Below, piece by piece: positions 34,328-43,246 of a DNA stretch of 64,000 nucleotides. Each line of letters starts with the position of its first letter. The first letter of the stretch is position 1. Position numbers and translations under genes: made by a program. The notes under the pieces were generated by a model, which saw only the letters and a list, made by a program, of their open reading frames with translations, was not told where the DNA came from and did no database searches. Source of the DNA: an uncultured Oscillospiraceae bacterium (GTDB lineage: Bacteria > Bacillota > Clostridia > Oscillospirales > JAAYXM01); the NCBI GenBank assembly GCA_934446465.1, contig CAKSEF010000002.1, positions 3,564-67,563 of the forward strand. The letters run 5' to 3'.

Positions 34328-35638
34328 ATGAGAAAAAATGCGTGTTTGCTTATGCTCATAATTATGGTATTCGCGCTTTCGGGGTGCGGCACTTTCTCGG
34401 ATGATATGCTGAGAGTGCCTGAGCTTCCGTCCGCACAGACGGCCTTGTTCGATGCCGCAGGGCATATAAAGGGCGAGGGATGCGAATACTCGGCACCGCG
34501 TGCGGGAATCAACCGCCAGCCGATACAGCTTATAGACCTTGACGGAGACGGTGAGGAAGAGGGAATCGTCTTTCTGCGCGATGTTGTGGAGACGTATAAA
34601 ACGTCAATATATATATTAAAACGCTCAGGCGCGGGATATTCCTTATCCTCACAAATAACAGGAAAAGAAAATGAAATATATACGGTTGCTTATGCCGGAC
34701 TGTCCGACACGGGATACAGAATGATTGTCGAGTGGGGCAGCGGCGAGGGTATGCACGATGTCTCCGTTTACGGCTTTGAGGGAGGGCAGATGAAACCCCT
34801 GCTGAATACAAGAATTTTGAAATATTCCGTAGCGGACATCGACGGAGACGGCAGGAATGAGTTCCTCGCAATATCCGAGAAGAACGGCAGGCACATCGCA
34901 GGCATGTACACATCAGACGGAGAGAAGCTCCAAAATGCGGGCGAGACCGCACTTTCTGCGGCAGACGGAAAAATACTCGGAATACGCTCGGGAAAATACT
35001 CCGGAGGCAAGACGGGCGTGTTCATTGAAAGAGAGGATAAAGACGGTGCCGTTACAGATATTATTGACGCGTCAAACGGCACATATTCGGATATCACACC
35101 CCAAGGCATAAAAAGAAACACGACCGCACTGTGCGACGACATAAACGGCGACGGCGTGGTCGAATATCCTATGTCTGCGGAGCCGTCGGCAAGCACGGCT
35201 TCGGCAAACGGAATGTATTCATGGCATAATTTTGCGCGCGGTGCATCTGCGGAAGCGTCTTTTTTAAGCTATCATTCATTTGCGGAAAGATGGTATTTGA
35301 TTTTGCCGTCGTCATGGAACGGGGCAGTCAAATGCGAGCGCAGCGTCAGCGGAAGCGGAGAGACAGTCATTCGCTTTTATTCGCGTGAAGCGCTCGGGAA
35401 TAAAGAGGATGAGGAATTTCACGCATTGCTGTTTACAGTCTATGTGCTTACGGGAGATTTGCGTGAAGAGTATGCCGCAAAGGACGGCAGGTTCGAAATA
35501 GGCCGTCGTGGAGATGCGGTGTTTGCGGCCGAAATCGGAAGCTCAAGCTACTTGGGAACCGATATAACCGAGAACTCTCTGAAGAATTCGTTCAAGCTGC
35601 GCGCGGATACGTGGCTGCAAGACGTACTTTTTGCATAG
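34328..35638 (+). CDS. Lipoprotein with calcium-binding-like DxDGDG repeats, 436 aa
   Basis: The ATG at 34328 follows GAAAGG and is preferred over an upstream in-frame ATG. The signal peptide ends in the lipobox ALSGC with Cys20. Three D-x-D-G-D-G-x-x-E/D-type loops are visible: DLDGDGEEEG (near residue 63), DIDGDGRNEF (near 165) and DINGDGVVEY (near 270). These are the EF-hand-like turns of FG-GAP/VCBS-like beta-propeller repeats, so the extracellular part is probably a calcium-stabilised propeller. The C-terminal 110 residues (after WYLILPSSW) form a separate domain. It is 13 bp upstream of a response regulator and kinase, so it may be their sensory or output partner. Function unknown. Confidence 0.75.
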   Translation: MRKNACLLMLIIMVFALSGCGTFSDDMLRVPELPSAQTALFDAAGHIKGEGCEYSAPRAGINRQPIQLIDLDGDGEEEGIVFLRDVVETYKTSIYILKRSGAGYSLSSQITGKENEIYTVAYAGLSDTGYRMIVEWGSGEGMHDVSVYGFEGGQMKPLLNTRILKYSVADIDGDGRNEFLAISEKNGRHIAGMYTSDGEKLQNAGETALSAADGKILGIRSGKYSGGKTGVFIEREDKDGAVTDIIDASNGTYSDITPQGIKRNTTALCDDINGDGVVEYPMSAEPSASTASANGMYSWHNFARGASAEASFLSYHSFAERWYLILPSSWNGAVKCERSVSGSGETVIRFYSREALGNKEDEEFHALLFTVYVLTGDLREEYAAKDGRFEIGRRGDAVFAAEIGSSSYLGTDITENSLKNSFKLRADTWLQDVLFA

Positions 35639-35651
35639 GAGGTAAGCTTTA

Positions 35652-36344
35652 ATGGGAAAAAAGAAGATTTTGGTGCTTGAAGACGAACCGAGCATCAGAA
35701 GCTTTGTGGTTATAAACTTAAGCCGTGCGGGCTACGAGGTGGCAGAGGCGGAAACGGGCGAGCAGGCGATTGATATACTCGAAAATGACTCGCGCATAGG
35801 AGTTGCAATTCTCGATATCATGCTCCCGGGTATAGACGGCTTCGAGGTTTGCCGAAGAATACGCGCAGGAGGCTCGAAAATCGGAATAATAATGCTCACG
35901 TCAAGAACGCAGGAAGTAGACCGCGTTACAGGGCTTATGACAGGTGCAGACGATTACGTTACCAAGCCGTTTTCGCCGACGGAGCTTATAGCGAGAATAG
36001 ACGCTCTTTACCGCAGGCTTGACGGAGTTATAGGAGAAGATTCGGCAAGACTTGAGAGCGGACCGTTTGTTCTCAATACACGCACGAGAACACTTGAAAA
36101 AAACGGAGTGAGAATACGCCTTACTCAGGTTGAGTATACAATCATGAGATATTTCATAGAGAACCCCGAACGCGCAATATCGCGCGAGGATATGCTCTCG
36201 GCGGTATGGGGCAGCGACTACGCGGGCGAGTTGAAAATTGTTGATGTAAACATACGCAGACTGCGCCTGAAAATTGAGGACGACCCCGCCTATCCCTCAT
36301 TCATACAGACGGTCTGGGGATACGGATATAAGTGGAACGCTTAA
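35652..36344 (+). CDS. OmpR/PhoB-family response regulator, 230 aa
   Basis: The receiver domain (about 1-118) has the acidic pair E10/D11, the phospho-accepting Asp in AILDIMLPG (D55), the Thr in LTSRTQ and the Lys in VTKPFSP. The C-terminal winged-helix DNA-binding domain (about 130-230) has RLTQVEYTIMRYF, RAISREDML and VDVNIRRLRLKI, ending VWGYGYKWN, all typical of the OmpR family. It is cytoplasmic and presumably controls genes in response to the adjoining kinase. GGAGG precedes the start. The stop overlaps the open frame of the kinase gene, consistent with one operon of lipoprotein, regulator and kinase. Target genes are unknown. Confidence 0.95.
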   Translation: MGKKKILVLEDEPSIRSFVVINLSRAGYEVAEAETGEQAIDILENDSRIGVAILDIMLPGIDGFEVCRRIRAGGSKIGIIMLTSRTQEVDRVTGLMTGADDYVTKPFSPTELIARIDALYRRLDGVIGEDSARLESGPFVLNTRTRTLEKNGVRIRLTQVEYTIMRYFIENPERAISREDMLSAVWGSDYAGELKIVDVNIRRLRLKIEDDPAYPSFIQTVWGYGYKWNA

Positions 36345-36361
36345 AGGAGAAGCTGGAGAAC

Positions 36362-37789
36362 ATGCACGGAAAAAACGGCATTAAGCGAAGATTTGTCATT
36401 AAAAACTTAATATACATGATGCTTGTTATCGGAATTTGTATTGCGGTTTTCTCTGTGAGTGCAATGAACTACTATTACATGAGCATTAAGCAAAGCCTTG
36501 AGAGCAGTGCCGAGGTAAGTGCGGAGTTTTTCGGGCGCGGGCTTTCGTCCGACGCCGAATCATTCTATAACCTCGCAAAAAAGAACTTCGGCGGAAACTC
36601 GGCGATTCGTGATGTCGAAAGCCAGATTCTGTTTTCAAACGGGCGTGTGGTGATATCCTCACGCGGGCTTGTGGCGGGAACAAAGCCCGCAACCCCCGAA
36701 ATAGACGAGGCAATGGCTCAGAAGAAGCTCGCAAGCTTCGTGGGCAAAAACCCGCTGACGGGCGAAAGAATCATGAGCGTTTCAGCACCGCTTATCTCCG
36801 GCGATGATATGGTTGTCGGCGTGGTACGCTATGTTACAAGCCTTAAAAATGTAGACAAGCGTATAGTGATACAAACAGCGATAGCACTTCTTATCGGTGC
36901 GGTCATGGCACTCTATGTGTTCTTATCGAACAGATTTTTTGTAAAGTCGATTTTGTCTCCGCTCCAGGAAATCACCGATATAACAAAACAGATAACAAAA
37001 GGCAGTTACGGCGTAAAAATAGATAAAAAATTCGACGATGAAATAGGAGAGCTTGCAGACTCGATAAATGAGATGTCAGCCGAAATAGCGCGCGTCGAAA
37101 AAATCAAAAACGAGTTTATATCGTCAGTTTCGCACGAGCTGCGAACTCCGCTCACGGCAATAATCGGCTGGGGCGAAACGCTTACGGCAGTCGGAATGGA
37201 AAATAAAGAAGAGGCAAGCCGCGGAGTTGAGATAATTCTGAAGGAAACACGCAGGCTGTCGAAAATGGTTGAAGAGCTCCTCGACTTTGCGAGAATGGAG
37301 AGCGGGAGGTTTACCCTGTATATAGACACCGTAAATCTGAAAGCAGAATTTGAGGAGACTCTGTTTATGTACTCCGATACCTTCAGAAAAGCGGGTATTG
37401 AGATGAAGTACGAGCAGGACGAGCTCGACGATATTATTATAAACGGAGACCGTGAACGCCTGAAACAGGTATTTTTCAATATACTCGACAATGCCGTAAA
37501 ACACGGCAAGAGCGGCGGTAAAATAGATATCCGCGTGTTCAGAGACGGAAAAACGGCAAAGATTGAAATCCGCGACTACGGAGAGGGCATATCCCCGGAG
37601 GAACTCCCGTACGTCAAAATGAAGTTTTATAAGGGAACGTCAAAAGCTCAGGGAAGCGGAATAGGTCTTGCGGTCAGCGACGAAATAGTAAATCTTCACG
37701 GCGGTGAGCTTGAAATATCAAGCACGGTCGGAGACGGAACGTGTGTTACAATCTCGCTCCCGATTAAAGAGACCGAACAGGAAGAATAG
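36362..37789 (+). CDS. Membrane sensor histidine kinase, 475 aa
   Basis: The ATG at 36362 is favoured by AAAGGAG 12 bp upstream, although a GTG at 36332 overlapping the regulator is possible. Two membrane helices (about residues 14-36 and 170-190) enclose an extracellular sensor of about 130 residues with a PDC/sCACHE-like order. A HAMP domain follows (about 195-245), then the dimerisation box SVSHELRTPLTAIIGW with the phospho-accepting His, and the ATPase with N-box FFNILDNAVKHG, G1 RDYGEGIS and G2 GSGIGLAV. All catalytic boxes are intact. It partners with the response regulator directly upstream. The signal is unknown; the lipoprotein in the same unit may feed into it. Confidence 0.93.
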   Translation: MHGKNGIKRRFVIKNLIYMMLVIGICIAVFSVSAMNYYYMSIKQSLESSAEVSAEFFGRGLSSDAESFYNLAKKNFGGNSAIRDVESQILFSNGRVVISSRGLVAGTKPATPEIDEAMAQKKLASFVGKNPLTGERIMSVSAPLISGDDMVVGVVRYVTSLKNVDKRIVIQTAIALLIGAVMALYVFLSNRFFVKSILSPLQEITDITKQITKGSYGVKIDKKFDDEIGELADSINEMSAEIARVEKIKNEFISSVSHELRTPLTAIIGWGETLTAVGMENKEEASRGVEIILKETRRLSKMVEELLDFARMESGRFTLYIDTVNLKAEFEETLFMYSDTFRKAGIEMKYEQDELDDIIINGDRERLKQVFFNILDNAVKHGKSGGKIDIRVFRDGKTAKIEIRDYGEGISPEELPYVKMKFYKGTSKAQGSGIGLAVSDEIVNLHGGELEISSTVGDGTCVTISLPIKETEQEE

Positions 37790-37804
37790 AAGAAAGGCAA
37801 GGAA

Positions 37805-38740
37805 ATGAACAAGAAAAAGAAAACGTCAATCGGCGGGCAGGCTCTCATAGAGGGCATAATGATGCTCGGGCCGAACAAAAGCGCCGTGGCGGTGCGCCGT
37901 GCCGACGGCACGATAGAACTGAAAACGGAAAACATTAAGCTTCTGCGCGAAAGAAACAAGTTTTGCGCGCTTCCGTTCATACGCGGAATTGTAGGACTTT
38001 ACGAATCAATGAAACGGGGAATCAAAGCGCTGAATTACACATCGTCTGTGGCTATACAGGATACGGACGAAGAACCCGATAAGTTTGAAAAATGGCTTTC
38101 CGAAAAGTTCGGAAATGATGCGGTGGAAAAAGCAGTAATGGGAATTGCGACCGTTTTCGGAGTGGCAATACCGATTGTCCTCTTTATATTTCTTCCCACT
38201 CTCCTCGCCGGCTTTCTCGACAGCTATATAGGCTCGGGGATATGGAGAAACCTCACCGAAGGTGCGCTTCGCGTCATTGTTTTTCTGCTGTTTATGTTCT
38301 CAATCTCGCGGATGAAAGATATGAAGCGCGTATTCTCGTACCACGGCGCGGAGCATAAGTCGATATTCTGCTACGAAGCAGGTGAGGAGCTTACGGTAGA
38401 GAACGTGAGAAGATTTCCCAAGGAGCATCCGCGGTGCGGGACGAGCTTCCTGTTTTCGGTAATGATAATAAGCGTTCTCGTGTTCTCGGTTGTGAGATGG
38501 TCGAATCCGTTCGTAAGAATGGCACTGCGCCTTGTGCTTCTGCCTGTCGTCGTCGGAATAAGCTATGAAGTAAACCGACTTGTCGGAAGGTACGACAACC
38601 CTGTTACACGGTTTTTGCGGGCACCCGGGCTTTGGTTTCAGACATTTACCACGTTTGAGCCGGACGACAGCATGATAGAAGTGGGAATCGCCGCGCTCTC
38701 CGCGGTAATTCCCGAGAATGAAAATGACGATAATTGGTAA
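37805..38740 (+). CDS. DUF1385 (YqhQ-like) membrane protein, 311 aa
   Basis: The N-terminus SIGGQALIEGIMMLGP is the diagnostic start of the DUF1385 family. Several membrane segments are visible: about residues 112-135 (GIATVFGVAIPIVLFIFLPT), about 150-170 (RVIVFLLFMFSI), and about 215-245. The central SYHGAEHKSIFCYE and HPRCGTSFLFS segments are the other conserved family blocks. The family occurs widely in Clostridia and Bacilli, often next to prmC, as here (18 bp downstream). Its biochemical function is unknown; the conserved His and Cys residues suggest a metal or active site at the membrane face. GGCAAGGA precedes the start, in the same direction as the two-component genes. Confidence 0.9.
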   Translation: MNKKKKTSIGGQALIEGIMMLGPNKSAVAVRRADGTIELKTENIKLLRERNKFCALPFIRGIVGLYESMKRGIKALNYTSSVAIQDTDEEPDKFEKWLSEKFGNDAVEKAVMGIATVFGVAIPIVLFIFLPTLLAGFLDSYIGSGIWRNLTEGALRVIVFLLFMFSISRMKDMKRVFSYHGAEHKSIFCYEAGEELTVENVRRFPKEHPRCGTSFLFSVMIISVLVFSVVRWSNPFVRMALRLVLLPVVVGISYEVNRLVGRYDNPVTRFLRAPGLWFQTFTTFEPDDSMIEVGIAALSAVIPENENDDNW

Positions 38741-38758
38741 GTTTGGGGTGCGGAAAGC

Positions 38759-39619
38759 TTGTTCACTACCTATAACGACGTTTACCTGGACATACGGCGG
38801 AAGCTGATATCCGCAGGCGTCTCCATGGCGGAGCTTGAGGCCTCGGAGATTATAAGATATGTAACGGGAAAGACAAAGGAAGAATTTGTACGCGATAAAT
38901 ATCTCCATGCGCCGAATGATATAACCGCCTCGGCCGCAAGGATGGCGCAGCGGCGTCTCTCGGGCGAACCGCTTGCGTATATACTCGGAGAATGGGAGTT
39001 TTACGGAATAACGCTCAAGGTTACGCCCGATGTGCTTATCCCGCGCTCGGACACCGAAGCGCTCGTCGATTGCGGACTTCGTCGCGTACACGGCGAATTT
39101 CGCTTTCTCGACCTCGGCTGCGGGAGCGGGTGTGTCGGTATTGCCCTCGCTTCCATGCGCAACGGCGCGCACGGGGTTCTTGCCGATATATCGGACGGCG
39201 CACTTGCCGTTGCAAAAGAGAATGTTATCTCAACCCGTCTCGGCGGACGTATATCCTGTGTTCATGCGGATATGATGTCCGCTCCGCCAAAACAGCTCGG
39301 AAAGTTTGACCTCATAGTTTCAAACCCTCCGTATATAACAGAAAAGGAAATGACGGAGATAGATTCGTCCGTCCGCGATTTTGAGCCGTTCTCGGCTCTT
39401 TGCGGCGGCGCCGACGGGCTTGACTTTTATCGGGCAATCGCCAATAATTGGATGGACGCGCTGAATGACGGCGGAGTCCTTGCGCTTGAATGCGGAATAT
39501 CGCAGAGCGCGGAAATTGAAAAAATACTATCGTCATCAGGCGGAAAAAATGTGCAGACAACGCGTGATACGGCGGGTACAAACAGAGTCGTGTCGTGCAT
39601 TAAAGAAGAAATAAATTAA
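38759..39619 (+). CDS. prmC: Peptide chain release factor N5-glutamine methyltransferase
   Basis: A 286-residue protein with a TTG start after GGGG. The N-terminal helical domain is followed by [14 protein letters not shown] (family signature), [27 protein letters not shown] (SAM-binding motif I, about residues 114-129) and the catalytic NPPY in [12 protein letters not shown] (about 184-195). PrmC methylates the GGQ glutamine of RF1 and RF2. The prfA gene that usually neighbours it is not in the window; instead it is followed by recA after 17 bp. Length and motifs are normal. Confidence 0.93.
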   Translation: MFTTYNDVYLDIRRKLISAGVSMAELEASEIIRYVTGKTKEEFVRDKYLHAPNDITASAARMAQRRLSGEPLAYILGEWEFYGITLKVTPDVLIPRSDTEALVDCGLRRVHGEFRFLDLGCGSGCVGIALASMRNGAHGVLADISDGALAVAKENVISTRLGGRISCVHADMMSAPPKQLGKFDLIVSNPPYITEKEMTEIDSSVRDFEPFSALCGGADGLDFYRAIANNWMDALNDGGVLALECGISQSAEIEKILSSSGGKNVQTTRDTAGTNRVVSCIKEEIN

Positions 39620-39636
39620 CAGGAGTGTATAAAGAT

Positions 39637-40716
39637 ATGGAAAAGAAAAACTCAGATACTCAAAAGGCACTTGAAACTGCAATTTCCCAAATAGAGAAGC
39701 AGTTCGGAAAAGGGTCGGTAATGCGTCTCGGCGAAAAACGCGAGATGAACGTTTCGTGTATATCGACAGGCTCGCTCACGCTCGACCTTGCGCTCGGTAT
39801 AGGCGGCGTCCCGCGCGGAAGAATAATCGAAATTTACGGGCCCGAATCATCAGGTAAAACCACACTTGCGCTCCACGTAATCGCCGAAGCGCAGAAGAAG
39901 GGCGGAGAAGCGGCTTTCATCGATGTTGAACACGCACTCGACCCCGTGTATGCAAGGGCGCTCGGCGTAGACATCGACAGCCTCCTGGTCTCGCAGCCGG
40001 ACACAGGCGAGCAGGCGCTTGAAATCGCCGAGGCTTTGGTGAGAAGCAATGCAATAGATGTTCTCGTTGTGGACTCCGTTGCCGCACTCGTTCCGAGAGC
40101 GGAAATAGAGGGCGAAATGGGCGACGCGTTTGTCGGACTTCAGGCGAGGCTTATGTCGCAGGCAATGCGCAAGCTTGCAGGCGCAATTTCAAAGGGAAAC
40201 TGCGTTGCGATATTTATAAATCAGCTCCGAGAAAAAGTCGGGGTCGTTTACGGAAACCCCGAAGTTACCGCGGGCGGCCGCGCACTCAAGTTCTACTCGA
40301 GTGTCAGAATCGACGTAAGACGCATTGAGGGACTGAAAAACGGCTCCGAGTTCATCGGAAACCGCACACGCGCAAAGGTTGTAAAAAATAAGGTCGCACC
40401 TCCGTTCCGTGAGGCAGAATTTGATATTATGTACGGGAAAGGCATATCAAAGGTGGGAGAAATCCTCGACCTTGCAGTTAAACTCGATATAATCCAAAAG
40501 TCCGGCTCATGGTTCAATATGGGCGAGACACGCCTCGGTCAGGGACGCGACAATGCGAAGCAGTACCTTTCCGATAACCCTGAGCTCTGCGATAAAATTG
40601 AAGCGCAAATCCGCGAGAATTATGAAAACATAGCACAGCCGGCTTCGGCACAGCCATCGTCGGCAGTTGCGGCAAAGCGCGGAGTTAAAGTTGACGCCGA
40701 CGAATTTGAAGGATAA
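39637..40716 (+). CDS. recA: Recombinase RecA
   Basis: The ATG at 39637 follows ACAGGAGTG at good spacing; an in-frame GTG at 39625 lies inside that site and is rejected. The 359-residue protein has the Walker [10 protein letters not shown] (68-76), the MAW region, LVVDSVAAL (Walker B), loop L1 (about EIEGEMGD), loop L2 ([16 protein letters not shown]) and the C-terminal domain with an acidic tail (DADEFEG). All motifs of the strand-exchange recombinase are intact. Its stop codon overlaps recX by 1 bp, a conserved arrangement that keeps the RecX modulator in step with RecA. A LexA box was not recognised upstream. Confidence 0.99.
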   Translation: MEKKNSDTQKALETAISQIEKQFGKGSVMRLGEKREMNVSCISTGSLTLDLALGIGGVPRGRIIEIYGPESSGKTTLALHVIAEAQKKGGEAAFIDVEHALDPVYARALGVDIDSLLVSQPDTGEQALEIAEALVRSNAIDVLVVDSVAALVPRAEIEGEMGDAFVGLQARLMSQAMRKLAGAISKGNCVAIFINQLREKVGVVYGNPEVTAGGRALKFYSSVRIDVRRIEGLKNGSEFIGNRTRAKVVKNKVAPPFREAEFDIMYGKGISKVGEILDLAVKLDIIQKSGSWFNMGETRLGQGRDNAKQYLSDNPELCDKIEAQIRENYENIAQPASAQPSSAVAAKRGVKVDADEFEG

Positions 40717-41333
40717 TGAGAATCCAAAGAATCAGTGTCGGCAAGCGCGATAAGAACAAGCTCATTCTGCATTTTGAGGACGGAACATCAATCCCGGCTT
40801 CGGCGGATGATGCGTATATGCTGAAAGCGGGAAGTGATATTTCCGAAGAAGAGGTATCGGCACTGCATAAAAAGTATACGGACAGACGCGCGAGAGCGAG
40901 CGCGGCGCGCACGCTTTCGCACCACTCTGTTTCAAGAGCACAGCTTTCCGATAAGCTGAAGGAAAGAGGATACTCCGAAAAAGACGCAGAGGAAACGGCG
41001 GATTGGTTCGTTGAAAAAGGACTTGTCGATGATGAACGTTACGCCGTAATGTGTGCGGAGTACTATAAAAAGCGCGGATACGGGATTCTCAAAATACGGG
41101 AGGAACTCCGCCGACGCGGTATTTCTAAGGAATTGTCGGAAGAAACTGTCGCTCGTCTCGGCGGATTTACCGATGAGATTGTTCCGCTTATAAAAAAGAA
41201 ACTGAAATCATACTCGCCCGACCACGCGGAAAAGCAGAAGATAACATCGTATCTTCTGCGGCGCGGATATAAATATGACGAGATACGCTCTGCATTTTCG
41301 GAGCTTGAATTTGATACGGAGGATATGTTTTAA
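40716..41333 (+). CDS. recX: RecA regulator RecX
   Basis: A 205-residue protein of three-helix repeats typical of RecX. SRAQLSDKLKERGYSEKDAE (about residues 71-90), followed by GLVDDERYAVM and YGILKIREELRRRGISKE, are the conserved blocks of the first two repeats. RecX binds the RecA filament and limits or modulates strand exchange. The start overlaps the recA stop by one base, and its own stop overlaps the rimO start, so recA-recX-rimO are read as one coupled unit. The N-terminal 45 residues form an extra beta-rich part (RISVGKRDKNKLILHFEDG) seen in many Firmicutes RecX proteins. Confidence 0.92.
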   Translation: MRIQRISVGKRDKNKLILHFEDGTSIPASADDAYMLKAGSDISEEEVSALHKKYTDRRARASAARTLSHHSVSRAQLSDKLKERGYSEKDAEETADWFVEKGLVDDERYAVMCAEYYKKRGYGILKIREELRRRGISKELSEETVARLGGFTDEIVPLIKKKLKSYSPDHAEKQKITSYLLRRGYKYDEIRSAFSELEFDTEDMF

Positions 41334-42658
41334 TGGCAAGGAAGATAGGCGTTGTTTCGCTCGGATGCTCAAAGAATCAGGTGGACTGCGAGCATATGCT
41401 GTCGCTTCTTGACGAAGCGGGGTATGAGCTCACGCTGGAGCTTAATGACGTTGACGCAGTTTTGATTAACACCTGCGGCTTTCTCTCAAGCGCGAGAGAG
41501 GAAGCTCACGAATACATAAAAGAGGCAATAACTCTGAAAAATGAGGGAAGCATAAAGAAAATTGTGGTAACGGGATGTCTTGCGGAACGCGACCGCGAAA
41601 AGCTTACGGACGAATTTCCCGAGATTGACGCACTTGTCGGATGCGGAAGCTATATGGACATTGTATCCGTATTGGAAGGTGTTTTTGAGGATGAAAAGCA
41701 GGCATTTTTTGCCAAAGCGGACACGGCACCGCTCGAATGCGGAAGAATATTGACCACACCCCAATACACGGCGTTTATCAAAATAGCCGAGGGCTGTGAC
41801 AACAGATGTTCATATTGTGTTATTCCGTCCCTTCGCGGAAGGTTCAGAAGCCGTGATGAATCGGAAATTGTTAAGGAAGCGGAGGCACTGGCACAAACGG
41901 GCGTGCAGGAGCTCATAGTGATTGCTCAGGATATAAGCCGATACGGAATGGACCGCGGCGAAAAGGGCGCACTCTCGCGTCTTATCCGCAAGCTTTGCGG
42001 GATTGACGGAATCAAGTGGATACGTCTGCATTACCTCTATCCCGATAAAATGGACGACGAGCTTATAGACACAATAGCAAGTGAGGACAAGGTAGTAAAG
42101 TATCTTGATATACCTATACAGCATATAAATAACAGAATACTCAAGGCAATGAACAGGCACGGCACGCGCGAGGAGATAGAAACGCTGTTTAAGAAACTGC
42201 GCGAAAAAATCCCCGGTGTCGTAATACGCACAAGTCTGATAGTAGGCTTCCCGTCGGAAACGGATGAGGAATTTGAAGAACTGTGTGATTTCCTGAAGGA
42301 GTATAAAATTGAGCGCGCGGGTGTTTTCCCTTATTACCGCGAGGAGGGTACGCGTGCATATGATATGGACGGACAGGTTGACGAGCAGACAAAGATAAGG
42401 CGCGCGGAGCTTGTGGAGATTTTGCAGTCGCGTGTTATGGACGAATACAACAGCCGTCTTATGGGAAAAACGATTGAAGTCCTGTGCGAGGGATTTGACC
42501 GCATAGGTGAAAATTACTTCGGAAGAAGCTTTGCAGATTCGCCGGAGGTTGACGGTAAGGTATTCTTTACCGGCAGAAAAGGCATTAAACCGGGTGAGTT
42601 TGTAAATGTTAAAATTATAGAAGAACTTGACGGAGATCTTGTCGGAAAGGCAGAATAA
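41333..42658 (+). CDS. rimO: Ribosomal protein S12 methylthiotransferase RimO
   Basis: A 441-residue radical SAM enzyme. The N-terminal UPF0004 domain holds the three auxiliary-cluster cysteines C12 (LGCSKNQVD), C48 (INTCGF) and C82 (TGCLAER). The radical SAM cluster is EGCDNRCSYC (C155, C159, C162). The opening SLGCSKNQVD distinguishes RimO from MiaB, which has an alternative start. The C-terminal TRAM domain begins near residue 375. RimO adds a methylthio group to an aspartate of ribosomal protein S12. It shares one base with recX upstream and is followed by pgsA after 11 bp. Confidence 0.95.
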   Translation: MARKIGVVSLGCSKNQVDCEHMLSLLDEAGYELTLELNDVDAVLINTCGFLSSAREEAHEYIKEAITLKNEGSIKKIVVTGCLAERDREKLTDEFPEIDALVGCGSYMDIVSVLEGVFEDEKQAFFAKADTAPLECGRILTTPQYTAFIKIAEGCDNRCSYCVIPSLRGRFRSRDESEIVKEAEALAQTGVQELIVIAQDISRYGMDRGEKGALSRLIRKLCGIDGIKWIRLHYLYPDKMDDELIDTIASEDKVVKYLDIPIQHINNRILKAMNRHGTREEIETLFKKLREKIPGVVIRTSLIVGFPSETDEEFEELCDFLKEYKIERAGVFPYYREEGTRAYDMDGQVDEQTKIRRAELVEILQSRVMDEYNSRLMGKTIEVLCEGFDRIGENYFGRSFADSPEVDGKVFFTGRKGIKPGEFVNVKIIEELDGDLVGKAE

Positions 42659-42669
42659 GGAGGCGCTGT

Positions 42670-43245
42670 ATGACAACGGCGAATATTATATCGATAATAA
42701 GGGTGCTTCTGATTCCGGTGTTTGTTGCGTGTGCGCTTATTGATTCGGATTTTACAAACAGTATGTGGGCAGCAATTATTGTCTTTACGGTCGCGAGCTG
42801 CACCGATTGGATAGACGGCTATATTGCGCGTAAATATAATCAGGTAACTACATTCGGAAAGTTTTTGGACCCGCTTGCGGATAAACTTCTCGTTATATCC
42901 GCCGCTCTCGTTCTCTGTGAAAAAGGGATAGTAGGAAGCGTGCCTGTTTTGATTATAATTGCGCGGGAGCTTCTTGTTACATCGCTGAGGACGGTCGCAA
43001 TGGGCAAAGGAATAGTGATTGCGGCTCAGAAGTCCGGAAAGGCAAAGACATTTATCCAGCTCATGGGACTTATCTTTTTAATGACGCCGTTCCGCAGTAT
43101 AACCGTTTTCTCAAATATAACCGCGGGAAGGATTGCAATTTGGCTCATGGTGATAATAACAGTAATCTCTGGCATTGAATATTTCAAGAGCTTCGGCGGT
43201 GTTCTTAAGATGTCTGCCGACGGCAAAGACACGGAGGAAAAGTAG
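42670..43245 (+). CDS. pgsA: CDP-diacylglycerol-glycerol-3-phosphate 3-phosphatidyltransferase
   Basis: A 191-residue membrane enzyme with the full CDP-alcohol phosphotransferase motif: D46, D49-G50, A53-R54, G63, D67 and D71 in the D-x2-D-G-x2-A-R-x8-G-x3-D-x3-D pattern. About five or six membrane helices are visible, starting NIISIIRVLLIPVFV. It makes phosphatidylglycerol phosphate, the first committed step to anionic phospholipids. The order rimO-pgsA is common in Firmicutes. An AAGGAGG site precedes the ATG. Its stop is immediately followed by the cysS start (GTAGG-ATG), with the cysS ribosome site inside the 3' end of pgsA. Confidence 0.95.
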   Translation: MTTANIISIIRVLLIPVFVACALIDSDFTNSMWAAIIVFTVASCTDWIDGYIARKYNQVTTFGKFLDPLADKLLVISAALVLCEKGIVGSVPVLIIIARELLVTSLRTVAMGKGIVIAAQKSGKAKTFIQLMGLIFLMTPFRSITVFSNITAGRIAIWLMVIITVISGIEYFKSFGGVLKMSADGKDTEEK

Positions 43246-43246
43246 G

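Noticed and set aside
38300..39172. 290-codon minus-strand open frame over the DUF1385 gene and prmC
   Set aside because: It spans two well-supported genes on the other strand and has no recognisable motifs or ribosome site.
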